Shown: positions 33,974-44,689, numbered from the stretch's first letter. The stretch is 64,000 bases of DNA from Blastocladiella emersonii ATCC 22665 (GCA_025594325.1 JANHCV010000004.1:434001-498000); one strand, 5' to 3'. The notes: a model not told the origin generated them from the letters alone. Numbers and translations are program-made.

Positions 33974-35116
33974 CTACCCTGCACCGCCAATCGTGTCCGG
34001 CACGCCCCTCGCCCTCGCCCACCCGTCGAGCACCTTGACACACGCGTCGACGAGTTTGCGGTACACCTCGGGCCGCTTTTCCGGGTCGAGCGCGGTCTCC
34101 GCGGCCTCAAGCGCGCGCTCGCCCGCGCTCGCCTTCCCCGCCTCGACGTACACCATCATGGGCTCAGCCTCGTCGGCGTGCCAGTCGTCAGGCAAAAACC
34201 GTTTCGGCGGGACGTAGACGGCGGTCTCGGGGTCGCCGCCCATGACGCGCGTCGCGACATTGACGACGTTGACGCCGCGCGCGCGCAGGGCGTCGATGCG
34301 GGCGACGCGCGAGTCGAACGGCTCGACGAGGACCGGGTGCAGGAACTTGAGCCGCGCGTGCCACCGCGTGTCGAGGCCAGCCATCTCCGCCAACCCCGCG
34401 GTGACGCCCATGGCGGCGCGCGTGACCGCCCCCACCACGGCGCGGGACACGAACGCGAGCGGTTTCGCGTCAACGAACTTCCGCCGCGCCGAGCTCGCGC
34501 GCGGCTTGCTCGGGAGCGCGAGCTGGCCCGAGTACGCGAGCAAGGCCGCGTGCGCGGCGGCGCCGTGCAGGCCGCTCGGGTACAGGAAGAAGGGCGCGTT
34601 GAGCGCGAGCACGCCGTCGACGAGCACGCGGTCGGCCCACGCCGCGACACTGGCGTCGCCGCGCCGCGCGTCGCAGTACGCGAAGAAGGTGCGCGCGGCT
34701 TCCGCGGCCACGAGCCCGCCGACGTCGTGCCCGACAAACACGATGCGGAGCGTGCCGGCGGACTCGAGCGCGAGGGAGCGGACGCGCGCGACGACGTGCC
34801 GCGCGGCGTCGGCGATCGAAGAGGTAGTCCAGTCGGCGACGAGGACGCGGTCGTACGACGCGGCGAAGCCGCGCACCGGGTCGAACTGCGTGTCCTCGAG
34901 GGCCTGGGTGAAGGCGGCAAAGGCGGCGCGCGCGGCCGGGTCGAGCGAGCCGACGCACACCATGGAGCACGCGTCGTGCTCGATCGGCAGGTGCGGCAGG
35001 TGCGCAATGTCGGTGGCGAACGACTGGAAGCTCGCGGCGGGCGAGTCGGCGAGGTTGAGCAGCGAGAAGCGCTGGTCGGGCGACACCGGCGTGGTTTGGT
35101 GGTCGTGATCATTCAT
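33974..35116 (-). CDS. Alpha/beta-hydrolase-fold protein with Asp at the nucleophile elbow
   Basis: An intronless gene of 380 codons; the chosen ATG (MNDHDHQ) is the first true ATG in frame. The first half shows a serine-hydrolase-like fold: VCVGSLDP, then a predicted strand and elbow LRIVFVGHDVGGLVAAEAAR, then a lid-like basic region. In lipase-like members the elbow is G-x-S-x-G. Here it reads G-H-D-V-G-G, so the nucleophile position is Asp, as in epoxide hydrolases and haloalkane dehalogenases (GHDWG-type). The C-terminal half ends with a charged helix (ALEAAETALDPEKRPEVYRKL). The substrate is unknown. It could also be an inactive relative of fungal DUF676-like lipases that lost its serine. 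Confidence 0.72.
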   Translation of the reverse strand: MNDHDHQTTPVSPDQRFSLLNLADSPAASFQSFATDIAHLPHLPIEHDACSMVCVGSLDPAARAAFAAFTQALEDTQFDPVRGFAASYDRVLVADWTTSSIADAARHVVARVRSLALESAGTLRIVFVGHDVGGLVAAEAARTFFAYCDARRGDASVAAWADRVLVDGVLALNAPFFLYPSGLHGAAAHAALLAYSGQLALPSKPRASSARRKFVDAKPLAFVSRAVVGAVTRAAMGVTAGLAEMAGLDTRWHARLKFLHPVLVEPFDSRVARIDALRARGVNVVNVATRVMGGDPETAVYVPPKRFLPDDWHADEAEPMMVYVEAGKASAGERALEAAETALDPEKRPEVYRKLVDACVKVLDGWARARGVPDTIGGAG

Positions 35117-35365
35117 TCTAGTGTAGTCTGTTGCATCGAGTCGTCTAGTCACCGATCCATGGGTTCATGTAGTGATGGTTCCTGCGAGAGAGGGAGGAGA
35201 TCGGTTGACGAGGAGAGGTCTGCACCCAGCTTGCACCGCAGCACAGCGAACCTGACAGCGAACCGCAGTCCAGAAAGAAGGGAGAAGGCGAACATTCGAG
35301 CAACCGTGTGATACACGTTTATTATTACCTACCCCCCATCCACCGCTGAGCCACCCTCCACTCAC

Positions 35366-38300
35366 TCACGACCCCGACCCAGATCCCGGCACCCGCGCCG
35401 TGGCCGCGGCCGCGGGGTCGCGCTGGAACCGGTGGACGACCTGGACGAGCGTCCACGCGAGCCGGTTCTCGCCGGGCGGCCGGGCGAACGCCTCGGTCTT
35501 GAGCTCGTTGAGGATCTGCGGCACCGTGGGGCCGGCGAGCTGGCCGTTGCTACCACCGGCGGCAGCGAGCGCGGCCGCGTCGGCGGGTGTCGGCTTCGGC
35601 CCGCCCACGTTCCCCGACGCACCACCACTACCTCCGCCGCCACCCGCGCCCGAGGACCCGTCCGCGAGCTGCGCGAGAAGCGTCGACGGGTCGAGCATGC
35701 CTGCGTCGAGCGAGGACGCGGCGGAGCCAGGGGCTCCAATCCCGCCGGCGCCCGTCCCCGCGATGCCCGCGGCGGTACCCGGATCCACGCCGTCGACATC
35801 ATCGTGGGCGCGCCCGTCCACCCCGATGCCCGACGACGCCTCCCACGGCGAGACCACGTTGGCGTCCCACGCGTACACGAGCGGGACGAGGTACGTGCTG
35901 CCGCCGTCCCCGGCGTTGGGGAACGCGACCGTGAACATGAGCGATGCCGCGGCCGCTGCGCCGGGGGCGGTGGCGCCCGAGACAACGACAGCCGAGCGCG
36001 GGAACGGCGGGAGCGCGTTCGCGACGCTAGCGGGAACACGCGCGGGTCTGGGCGCGAGGAGGAGGAACTGGACGACCGCGTGCTGGAACAGCGCGTGCGG
36101 GCACTGCGCGAGGGCGCGGAGCACGCGCCAGGGCAGCTCCATGACCTTGATCACCGCGTACGTGAGCCGCGGGACCAGGACCGCGCCGTAGTCGTCGGCA
36201 TCCCCCGATCCTGCGACGGCGTGCGACTCGGCGACAGCCGACGCGCCCGCGGCCGTGAGCAGGTTGGCGAAGGTGCTGCGCTCCGCGGCGGACCACTCGC
36301 CGTAGTGGTGCGCGGCGCCGGGCCCGGGTCCGTGCCGCGGGGACGTCGGCGGGTCGGCCGCGTTCGGCGCAACGATCGTCGCGACAACCCCGCGCGCGCG
36401 GTCGATCCGGATCGCAAGCCCGGCCCACTGCAGGTGCACGGCGCCGGCCTCGACGCGCGCGCCGCGGGGTTCCTGCAGGGCGCCCGGCCGCATCGGCGGC
36501 GCCGCGGAGGCGGAGGAGGTCGGCGGCGGCTGCGTCGCGGCGGGGAACCGGCGCACGAGCATCGCGTGCGCGTCGATCAGGTCGCGCTGCTCGCGGAGCT
36601 GTGCGTCGAGCGCCGCCATGAGCACGTCGACGGCTGCGGCGCTGACGAGGAGCGTCGCCGGGTGCAGCTCAACGACCTTGACGCTGCCGTCAACCCTCGC
36701 CTCGCGCACCGCGCGCGCGAGCGCCGAAACCACGTGCCACGCGGTGGCCGTCACCGCGACCGCGTCCTCGGCGGGGAGGTACCGCAAGTGCACCGCGGCG
36801 GACGCCGCGAGCCATACAGACGCGTGTGTAAGGGACTTCGCGACGAGCCGCGGGTACCCAGCGCCGGCGGGGCCCGGCAGCGCCGAGGGTGCGGGGCTCG
36901 CGGCCCAGCTGCGGACATGGTGCGCGACCGTCGCCCACACGTCGGCGGCCGATAGGACGAGGGCGAGGCGGAGGTCCGACGCGGGCGCCGACTCGAGGTA
37001 CGCGTGGGCGAGCGACGCGACCGCGGGGCACGCGGACCCGTCGGCGTGGTCGACGGACACGGCGAACCGCGGGACGGGCCACGCGGGTCGTTTCGCGGCG
37101 GGCGGGACCGCCAGGCTCGCGGTGCTCGCGCGCCGCTTGGAGCCGGTCGCGGGCCGTGATGCCGCCGGCTTGGGTTCGGCGGGTTTCCGCGCCGCTGCCG
37201 CGGCCTCGTCGGTGGGGTCCGGGACTGCGGGCGCAACGCCCGTGACAGTCATACTCGCGCCGCCGGCGAGCTCGAACACGACGCGTGCGGCCGCGAGGTC
37301 AGCCGACACAACATCCTCGGGGTCGGCCTGCGCGAGCAGCCGGATCGCGGCGAACGCGGCGACGGTATGCTCGACCGCGGCCGTCGCGGACGAGCACGGG
37401 ATCTCGAGCGCGGTCGCGGAGAGGCCGGGGAGCAGGACGCGGGTGCGGATGGCGACCTGGAGGGGGAACCGCTCGACGCCCGTGGGCTCGATGGTGACGC
37501 TCTCGACGGTCGACAGGACCGCGGACCCGGGCGGGAAGCTGGTGAGGTCGACGGCGAGACACAGGCCGTGCCACTCGGTGCGGATGCGGTGCGCGCGGAG
37601 AGGTGGCTGGATCCGGTGCAGGAACGTGTACTGGCTGTGCGGGGGAGCGAGGGGTTGAGTGAGGCGGTTGAAGGAGGAGCGGGGATGGAGGTAAGCGTAC
37701 CGAAACGTCTCGACAATGTCGTCGAGGGTCGGCTGGTACTCCTTGATGACGACGCGGCCGGGCCTAAAGCGGAGATCGCGCGTCAGTCACGTCCAAAAAC
37801 CAGACTCACGGAGAGCGTACCAGTCGAGCACCCAGCACGTCAGCTTGGTCGCAACAACATTGATCGCGAGCCGGTACGCGGGGTCGTGCGGGAGCTGGAG
37901 GACGCGGAGGAACCGGTCGTCGCCGAGCGCCTTGAAGTTCGCGCCGGACGCGAGATCGACGAGGGGTTGCGGCGGCGGTCCACCGCCACTCCTACTACTC
38001 CCACCCTGCTGCTGCCCCGCAGCAGCCTTCCCGAGCATAAGCGGCGCGACGTCAGCGCGCTCGAACCCGAGGAACGTGAGCGAGGCCTCGACCTGGTCGA
38101 GCAGCTGGACCGTGGCGAGGCACGCGAGCCCCTCGGCGAGCTGTACGGGGTCCTTGTTGAGGATCGACCGCACGTTGTCGAGCTTGTCGTGGAACCGGTC
38201 GAGCGGGACCACGTGAAACAGGCCCGAGTTGCGGTGCACCGACAGCGCCAGCGCGTAGTGCGGCAGGTACAGGGACCCGCCCGACACGTACGGCGGCCGC

Positions 38301-40349
38301 TCGTCGCTCGACACCACGCTCGCGGCGATGGGGGCCGCTGGTGGCGAGCCCGGTGCGGGTATTGGTGGTGGTGGTGGCACGGCGGGCGCGACGGCGGACG
38401 TGGACGATGGCGGCGCCGGCAGCAGCGCCTTGACGGCGGCGGCGGGCCGTTTCCGCAGGAGCGCGGGCCCGGAGGGCGGGAGCGAGAGGTCGGGCGACCC
38501 GACGAGCGCGGCGAGGGCGCGGTGGATGAGCCCGATATGGACGTCCATGCACGCGGCGAGGATCTTATCGAGCGGGAGCCCGGCGGGCACGGGTTCCTCG
38601 CGGTCGCAGTAGATGAGGACGAGCTCGGACGCGACGGACGTGGCCTCGACCATGACGGGCTCGACGGGCAAGCTGACGCGGGCGGGGACGGGCGCCGGGT
38701 CGGGCGGCGGGGCGAGGAGCGGGTGGTGCGACACGTTGACGAGCTCGCGGCGCGGTTCCTCGCGCAGGACGATCTGGACGCGGCCCGGGTTGCACGACTT
38801 GGACCAGTACCGGACGTCGAGGCGCGACTCGGCCTGGTGCAGGACGGCCGAGTCGACGCCCGACGTGGCGGTCGCGCTGCGCAGGACCTCGGCCTCGAGC
38901 GTCATTTTCTCGAGGCGCAGCAGCAGGACAAAGTGGTGGTAGAAGCTGTACAGCTCGAGCAGCGGGAACCGGAGCGCGGACGCGAGGTCGACGGCGGGCG
39001 CGGCGCTGCTGCCACCACTGGCGGGACCCGCCGCGGCAGACGCGATGGCGGCGGCGTGCTGGGCGAGCGACGCGGCGGCGGCCTGCAGCTTGCTGTTGCC
39101 CAAGCTCATGAGGTGCATGGTCTGGTGGTGGAGCAGCGAGAGCGTCGGGTCCAATATCCGGAAGTCGAGCAGGTGCCAGTGCCCCGCGGGGTCGGGCCCG
39201 CCGGGGAGGATGAGGGTGACGGCAAACTCGTCGGGGACGACAAAGGTGACCTGGCCGTTGGCGATGTGGTAGTTTCTGCGGAACGGGTCGGGGACGGCGC
39301 ACTCCTGGGTGAGGAGGCGGGTGCGGATGACGGCGTCGAGGGTGGCGAGCAGGTTTGCCGCGTCGTCGTCGGCGAGCGGCTCGGGCCCGCGGATCGCGGC
39401 GATGGAGCGCGGCAGGCCGCGGTAGGTGCCGGCGGTCAGCACGCTGATGGCGGTCGGCACGTCGGCGTTGTGCCTGCGGGCGGCGGCCATGCGCTCCGTG
39501 AACTGGAACAGCTGCGCCGACACGGCGTCAAAGGCGGCGTCGTCGGTCTGCAGCATGGCCACGATGCTCTGGGCGCACACGTACGCGGACGAGTGGCGCG
39601 CCCACTGCATGACGATGGCCAGCTTGGCGAGCACGGCGCGCGCCTGGCGCACGTAGCTCAGCAGCTCGCGCTTCTGCGGGTCCGAGTCCATGTGGCGCGA
39701 TTGTCTGGAGGTTCGGTGGGAGCGAGAGTTAGCGAGATCAGAGCGATCCGTCCAGGAGGAGAGCAGCGTACGCGAGGACCAGCTCGTTGAGCTGCTTCAT
39801 GACCGTGTAGGTGACGCGGCGGACGACGGCGGCGAGCGGGACCATGACGCCGTAGTGCGGGTCGAGGCGGCGGTGCGGGTCGTAGTGGTCGAGCCCGCGG
39901 ACCGGCGTGCGCCGCGGGTCTGCTGCTGCCGCCGCCTCAGGCGGATCCGCATCTCCTGGTGGCGCAGCGGGATCGGGCAGCGGGTGGTGCCTTGGACTGG
40001 CGGCGGCATCAGGCCCATCGGCGTCCGGGTACGCGGCAGCAGGGTGGCGGTGGTGCCTTGGCAGCGCGTCGACGGGCAGCCCGCCGTGCTTGGCGTGCAT
40101 CGGGTGATGGTGGTGATGCGGGTGCTGGTGGTGCGGGTGGTGGTGCATGATCGGGGCCGGTCGCACGCTGGCGTCCATGGCCGGGCTCGGGATGCCCTGT
40201 GGGGCGAGGGACGCGGGCGGCGGCGGCGGCGGCGCAGCAGCAGTGGCCGCAGCAGCAGCTCGCGGCGGGCCAGTTGCGTGGCGCGCAGGAGCAGGCGGTG
40301 GTGGCGGCGAGCGGGCAGAGGTGCGGACCGACAGCGGGTTGGCTGCCAT
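35366..40349 (-). CDS. MED14: Mediator complex subunit 14 (Rgr1/MED14)
   Basis: MED14 is the backbone subunit that joins head, middle and tail of Mediator, which couples transcription factors to RNA polymerase II. Four exons on the minus strand, 39772-40349, 37821-39704, 37701-37763 and 35366-37634, keep frame to give about 1,597 residues. The first exon is a Pro/His/Ala-rich extension (histidine tract HHHPHHQHPHHHHHP) ending in VPLAAVVRRVTYTVMKQLNELVLA. Splicing joins this to QSRHMDSDPQKRELLSYVRQA and LAKLAIVMQWARHS, which together form the conserved MED14 N-terminal region. Downstream, GHWHLLDFRIL and QAESRLDVRYWSKSC also fit the family. The C-terminal half is low in recognisable motifs. 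All three donors read GTACGC. It is divergent from the DDAH gene across 644 bp. Confidence 0.9.
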
Positions 40350-40993
40350 GCGACGGCGGCGAGGTGTAGCGGCGGCGAGGTGTAGCGGCGACGAGACGCG
40401 TGTGTGTGCGAGATGGACAGGACCCGGCTGAGTGGCGCGGGTCCAGTAGACTCGGCGGCGGCGGGCGCGACGAGGGCCGGTCCGTCGGCGCGCTGATGAG
40501 CTCGCCCGGCAGCAGCGACTAGTGCAGGCGGGGCGGGCCGCGCAGGTCGGTCGGCCGTTGTGATCGCGCGAGGCGGAAAGTCAGAGGCGGGCCCGAGCAG
40601 CGACCGGGGCGGGCGGGGGCGGTCCGGCGGGCAGGTAGGGCGGGGCAGATGCGTTGCGGGGACTGTGTAGCGCGCGGCCGAGAGGATGGGCGAGTGCGGC
40701 CCGGTCGTCGGGCAGGCCAGACTGGGAGGAGGGAGAGAAGCGAAGAATAGGACCCGGCACAACACGTGCGCCGCCTGCCACGCGCACTGTCTCACGCGGC
40801 GCGCGACGCGTGGACGCGTGTGGCTGGCCGCGCGAGTCATGTCATTTCGCCGAGCGTCCCGCCGACCCGGTGATCGATTCCCGCCGTCCCCACGCAGCGC
40901 CACACGAGCTGCATGCAACATATAAAGGAGGACCGCACCCCCTTCGTTCGCTCGCTCCCCAACGCCCTACATTTGCTACGCATCAACTCCACC
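40350..40993. promoter_or_regulatory. Divergent promoter region, MED14 / DDAH
   Basis: The start codons face away from each other across 644 bp. The only clear core element is the TATA box on the DDAH side. An ATG at 40913 overlaps this promoter and is not used in the model. Confidence 0.55.
40921..40926 (+). promoter_or_regulatory. TATA box of the DDAH gene
   Basis: TATAAA in the context CAACATATAAAGGAGG lies 73 bp upstream of the start codon in the CACCATGGCC context. Confidence 0.7.
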
Positions 40994-41872
40994 ATGGCCG
41001 CCCTCCCGATCCCGCGCCCGCGCTACACCGCCGCCCTGACGCGCGCCCTCGCCCCCTCCTTTGCCAACGCCGTGTCCGAGCACCCGGACGGCGGCCGCAT
41101 CGGCGTGGCGCGCGCCGACGCCCAGCACGCCGCCTACAACGCCGCCGTGCGCCGCTTCGTCGGCCCCAAGGCCGTGACCGAGGTCGCGACCGACCCCGCG
41201 CACCCGGACTGCTGCTTTGTCGAGGACACGTGCGTCGCCGTCGGATCGGTCGCCGTGCTGACGCAGCCGGGCCACCCGAGCCGCCGCGGCGAGGTCGCGG
41301 GCATCCAGGCGGCGCTCGCGGCCGCTGCCGCGCCGGGCATCCAGCACGTCTACCAGATGCACGGCGACGCGCTGCTCGACGGCGGCGACGTGCTCTTCAC
41401 CGGCGCGCACCTGTTCATTGGCCTGTCGGCGCGCACCAACGAGGCGGGCGCCGCGTTCCTGTCGTCGCACGTCAACAAGCACTACCCGCACCGTCCCGCC
41501 GTCGTGCTCGACCTGCGCCCGCAGCCGACGCTGCACCTCAAGTGCGTCATCACCGCGCCCACCCACAACCTGCTCATTGTATCGGACGACGCGCCCGGCC
41601 ACTTCACCTACGACCTGATCCCGTCCGCCGTGCGCAACCAGTACGACGCCGTGTGGGTCCCCGACCAGGTCGCCGCCAACGTGCTCGCCTTCCCCGACGG
41701 CGACGGCGGCCTGCTCGGCGTCGTGATCCAGGCCGGCTTCCCGACGTCCGAGGCCATCCTCGAGGAGACCTTCGCCAAGCGGTTCCCGACCGCCGCGGTC
41801 CACAAGCTCGACATGTCCGAGTTCATCAAGGCCGACGGCGCGCTCACCTGCTGCTCGTTGCTCTTTGCGTGA
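40994..41872 (+). CDS. Dimethylarginine dimethylaminohydrolase (DDAH)
   Basis: DDAH converts methylated arginines to citrulline and methylamines. It belongs to the guanidino-modifying pentein fold. The intronless gene encodes 292 residues, close to animal DDAH1 (285). Family landmarks are in order: CCFVEDTCV (substrate-binding acidic loop), QMHGDALLDGGDVLFTG, IGLSARTNEAG, the catalytic histidine in LHLKCVITAP, and the C-terminal LTCCSLLFA, whose first cysteine (about 286) aligns with the catalytic Cys of DDAH. All catalytic positions look intact. It has a clean TATA box and is divergent from MED14. An arginine deiminase is excluded by length and the C-terminal CCS motif. Confidence 0.92.
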   Translation: MAALPIPRPRYTAALTRALAPSFANAVSEHPDGGRIGVARADAQHAAYNAAVRRFVGPKAVTEVATDPAHPDCCFVEDTCVAVGSVAVLTQPGHPSRRGEVAGIQAALAAAAAPGIQHVYQMHGDALLDGGDVLFTGAHLFIGLSARTNEAGAAFLSSHVNKHYPHRPAVVLDLRPQPTLHLKCVITAPTHNLLIVSDDAPGHFTYDLIPSAVRNQYDAVWVPDQVAANVLAFPDGDGGLLGVVIQAGFPTSEAILEETFAKRFPTAAVHKLDMSEFIKADGALTCCSLLFA

Positions 41873-41916
41873 TTGCATGTGTATACAACAGATTTCTTCC
41901 ATCCACGACCGTCTGA

Positions 41917-42479
41917 CTACATGCACCCCGAGGAGTCCTCGGCCTCGGCCTTGAATCGCTTGGCGCACGGGAAGAACACGACCGCAAGGCACCCCTGCAC
42001 GATGGCGATCAGGAGCGCGGATTGCGAGCCCGGTGCGGCCAGCACGTACACCATGTCGATGGCCCGCATGACGGCGTTCATGTACGCAAACAGGGTAAAC
42101 CGCTGCGGCCGCCAATGCATGGTCGCGCCCAGCCCAAAAATGTCCACATAAGTGCACAAAATGTAGAATAGTGCGGCCGGGTCCACGTCCTCTGTCGGGT
42201 CCAACTCGGACTCGGAGCGCCGCGGAATCATCAAGCGAATGGTGTAGAGGTTGAGCAGCATGGTGGCGCCGACCAAGCTTTGGACGATATCGTGCATGTC
42301 GAGCGGGAAGCAGGACTTGAAGGTGCCCTCGTCGTCGTGCTCTCGTCGTCGTGCTCCTCCACGTTGGCCGCCGGCTTGGCGGTCGTCGCCTTGCCCTGCT
42401 CGGCCGCGAGCAGCTTGAAGTCGCCGACCTCAATGGTCGTCACGTTGTTCGTGGGGAGGAAGGAGGTCTCGACCGCCAT
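41917..42479 (-). pseudogene. Tetraspan membrane protein, copy a: frame broken by a 14-bp duplication
   Basis: First of three tandem minus-strand paralogs. The ATG at 42479 opens a polar N terminus (MAVETSFLPTNNVTTIEVGD). An exact 14-bp tandem duplication at 42328-42355 (unit CTCGTCGTCGTGCT on the plus strand) then shifts the frame, which stops at 42231. The other frame continues with family-like sequence: FKSCFPLDMHDIVQSLVGA, VDIFGLGATMHWRPQRFTL, and helices to a stop at 41917. Without one repeat unit the region would be one 182-codon frame. So it is a recent null allele, or a sequencing error in a repetitive tract. No splice sites could remove the repeat. It is convergent with DDAH, 44 bp away. 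Confidence 0.78.
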
Positions 42480-42767
42480 GATGATGAGGCTGACGCGCGC
42501 GAGAGCGTGGGCCCTGCTGGGATCTGTCCCGATTTGAGCTCGATTCAGCCTCTTGAGAATGCATGCAGCATCAAAAACGCAAGCCGCTTCGAAAGTTGGA
42601 CGCGTCGCTGCTCGGCTTCCAGGCGATCACGTCCCAGATCACGACGTTCAGACTCGCTTTCTCCCGCCAACAACTCCACGATCGTGCGTTGCGCTTTTCA
42701 AATTGCTACTATTCAATCCCATAAGGGCGCGCTGCGTCAAACACGATGACTTTTCAACACGCGCTGC

Positions 42768-43433
42768 TTACATCTCGGCCCATAGCCAGTTGCGGTACCG
42801 CCAGAGCACGACTGCGACGCCCACTTGCACAAGGACAACCACGACCGTGGGGAGCGAGCCTGGCTCGGTCAACACGTTCACCAAGTCGAGGACCCGTATC
42901 GTGGCGTGTTGACTCGCGGCGAGCGTAAAGTGGGTCGGGTTCCGCGTCATGGCCGCCCAGAGCCCCCACGCGCAGACGACCACGTCAAACACGTAGATCG
43001 TTGTCATCACGGCCAAAGAGTTGCGGCCGCCAATCGACGTGAAGAGGGAGATGATGTTCAGGAGCAGCGAGATGCCAAACAGGAATGCGACACCCGCGCG
43101 GATCTCGATGCAGCAGCAGCACTTGGACTTGACGTGCTCGTCCTCCTCGACGATCTTCTTGGCCGTGGTCTCGGTCGCCACCTCGCGCGTCGCCTTGGTG
43201 GTAGCTGCGGCGGCCGTGGCGTCGGCCGACGAGGCCGTGGCCGCCTCTGCCGTCTCGGTCGGGCTCTCGGCCACAGCAGCAGGAGCGGCGGCCGGCGTGG
43301 CGACAGCCGACTCGGCTGTCACCGTCGTAGCCGCGGGCGCTACAGTCGCCGTCGTCTCGACCGTCGCGGGAGCCGCCGCCGCAGGCTCCGACGCCGTCGT
43401 AGTGGTGGTGGTAGCGGTCGTCTCGGCGCTCAT
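42768..43433 (-). CDS. Tetraspan membrane protein, copy b (intact)
   Basis: An intronless gene of 221 codons. The N-terminal 105 residues are almost only Thr, Ala, Ser, Glu and Val (for example TATTTTTTASEPAAAAPATV), then come a charged patch (KKIVEEDEHVKSK) and a cysteine run, CCCCIEIRAGV, at the entry of the first helix. Four hydrophobic segments follow (GVAFLFGISLLLNIISLF, MTTIYVFDVVVCAWGLWAA, IRVLDLVNVLT, TVVVVLVQVGVAVVLWRYRN). The Cys run next to the membrane is a likely palmitoylation site (inference). I know similar C-C-x-x-R-x-G four-helix proteins in fungi but no function. Copies a and c flank it; only this one is intact. Confidence 0.72.
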   Translation of the reverse strand: MSAETTATTTTTTASEPAAAAPATVETTATVAPAATTVTAESAVATPAAAPAAVAESPTETAEAATASSADATAAAATTKATREVATETTAKKIVEEDEHVKSKCCCCIEIRAGVAFLFGISLLLNIISLFTSIGGRNSLAVMTTIYVFDVVVCAWGLWAAMTRNPTHFTLAASQHATIRVLDLVNVLTEPGSLPTVVVVLVQVGVAVVLWRYRNWLWAEM

Positions 43434-43508
43434 TGATTCGTTGATCCGTGTAAAGATGCTTCGTTGTTTTGGTCGAGAGAAGAGAGTTCCGGGGGGAGCG
43501 GCTACGCT

Positions 43509-43824
43509 GGACACTTTGCGCAATTCGGGCAGGGGGACTTGATTCGGGCCTCTCCCCGAATCTTGAAAGGCTGGGCGCGTCACATGACGCGCCGAACCGC
43601 AACGCAAGCGACCTGCCACGCCTCTCGACAAGCGCTGCACTCGCGACTCCCTGCAAAGCGAGGGCCGAACTTTCAGGCCGCGCTTCCGCGCGTCGGCCGC
43701 GTTCCGCGAGCGGCGAGAGGCGTGGCAGGTCGCGGCGGCGCCCACAAGCTGGCGACGGCGCAGGTCGCGTGGACGCGCCAGCCTTTCAAGATTCGGGGGG
43801 AGGCCCGAATTGCGCAACGTGTCC
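43509..43824. mobile_element. 316-bp foldback (MITE-like) element between tetraspan copies b and c
   Basis: The left end (GGACACTTTGCGCAATTCGG) matches the reverse complement of the right end (GGACACGTTGCGCAATTCGG), and the match runs on through CCCCGAATCTTGAAAGGCTG. A 19-bp insertion interrupts the left arm. A second, inner pair of inverted repeats (GCGACCTGCCACGCCTCTCG near 43607 and its complement near 43712) shares the centre. There is no coding capacity. It lies in the promoter region of copy b. Target-site duplications were not obvious. Confidence 0.75.
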
Positions 43825-43972
43825 ATTTAGTCCCCCTGGCGCCAGACTGGCGCCCGTTGTCTCACGCGCCATCATCGCATCGATCACGCGTGTTCTCTCA
43901 CCCAATCTTCGAACGAATCCGGAGTTTCACACAACGAAGCACGTGTATTACAGCGGCGCAATGCGACGGGCT

Positions 43973-44689
43973 TCAAGCAGCGACCGCCTTTTCAGCGACC
44001 TTCTTTTCCTTCTCAAACTTGAGGACTTTGGCGTACTGGAGGTACACGTAAGCGAAGTAGCCGGGCAGGATGAAGAAGACCCCGATCAACAGCAGCAGCG
44101 GGCCCGTCATGAAGAACACGACGATGATCCCGAGGAGGACGAGCGCGACGTTGACCAAGGCGAACGCGGAGAACGAGCCCGCGTGGCGGTTGGCGGCGGC
44201 CCAGAGACCTCACGCCGAGAAGAGGATGTTGAGGCCGTTGAAGGTCATGCTGAGGACCGACGTGTCGTACTTGCCCATGCTCATGACCAGCGTGATGAAG
44301 TTCATAACGAAGCCGAGGCCCAGGAGGAACAGCACGCCCGCGCGGATCTCGACGCAGCAGCAGCAGCTCGACTTGATGTGCTCCTCCTCGTCGTCGACCG
44401 CCTTCTTGGCCGTGGTCGTGGTCTCGCTCGCCGACACCTCGCGCGTCCTCTCGGTGGTCGCAGTCGAGGTCGTGGCGGCCGTCGCCTCGGCAGCGGGAGC
44501 AGCCGCAGCCGTCTCGGCGGGGATCTCGACGACCGTGGCGCTCGACGTCGTGGTCGTCTTGGCCGTGGTGGTGGTGGTCGTCGTCGTCGTCGTCGCCGCG
44601 CCCGACTCGGACGTGGCGGTCGTCGATGTGACCTCGATCGTCGCGGCGGCGGCGGTCGGGGCAGCAGCAGTAGTAGTTTCGTTGGTCAT
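43973..44689 (-). pseudogene. Tetraspan membrane protein, copy c: in-frame TGA
   Basis: Same family as copy b: a Thr/Ala-rich N terminus with a long threonine run, then VDDEEEHIKSSCCCCVEIRAG and membrane helices. At 44212-44210 the frame reads GCG TGA GGT CTC TGG where copy b has GCG TGG GGG CTC TGG (Ala-Trp-Gly-Leu-Trp). So a tryptophan codon has become a stop. The frame stays open after it for 79 codons (GLWAAANRHAGSF through VFFMTGPLLLLIGVFFILPG to KKVAEKAVAA). A product ending at the TGA would lose the last helices. The region after the TGA is still family-like, so the mutation is young, or the stop is read through. A TATA box lies 55 bp before the start. Confidence 0.75.

Noticed and set aside
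40913-40993. Upstream in-frame ATG for DDAH at 40913
   Set aside because: It overlaps the TATA box at 40921, so it would not be in the transcript; family length also fits the ATG at 40994.
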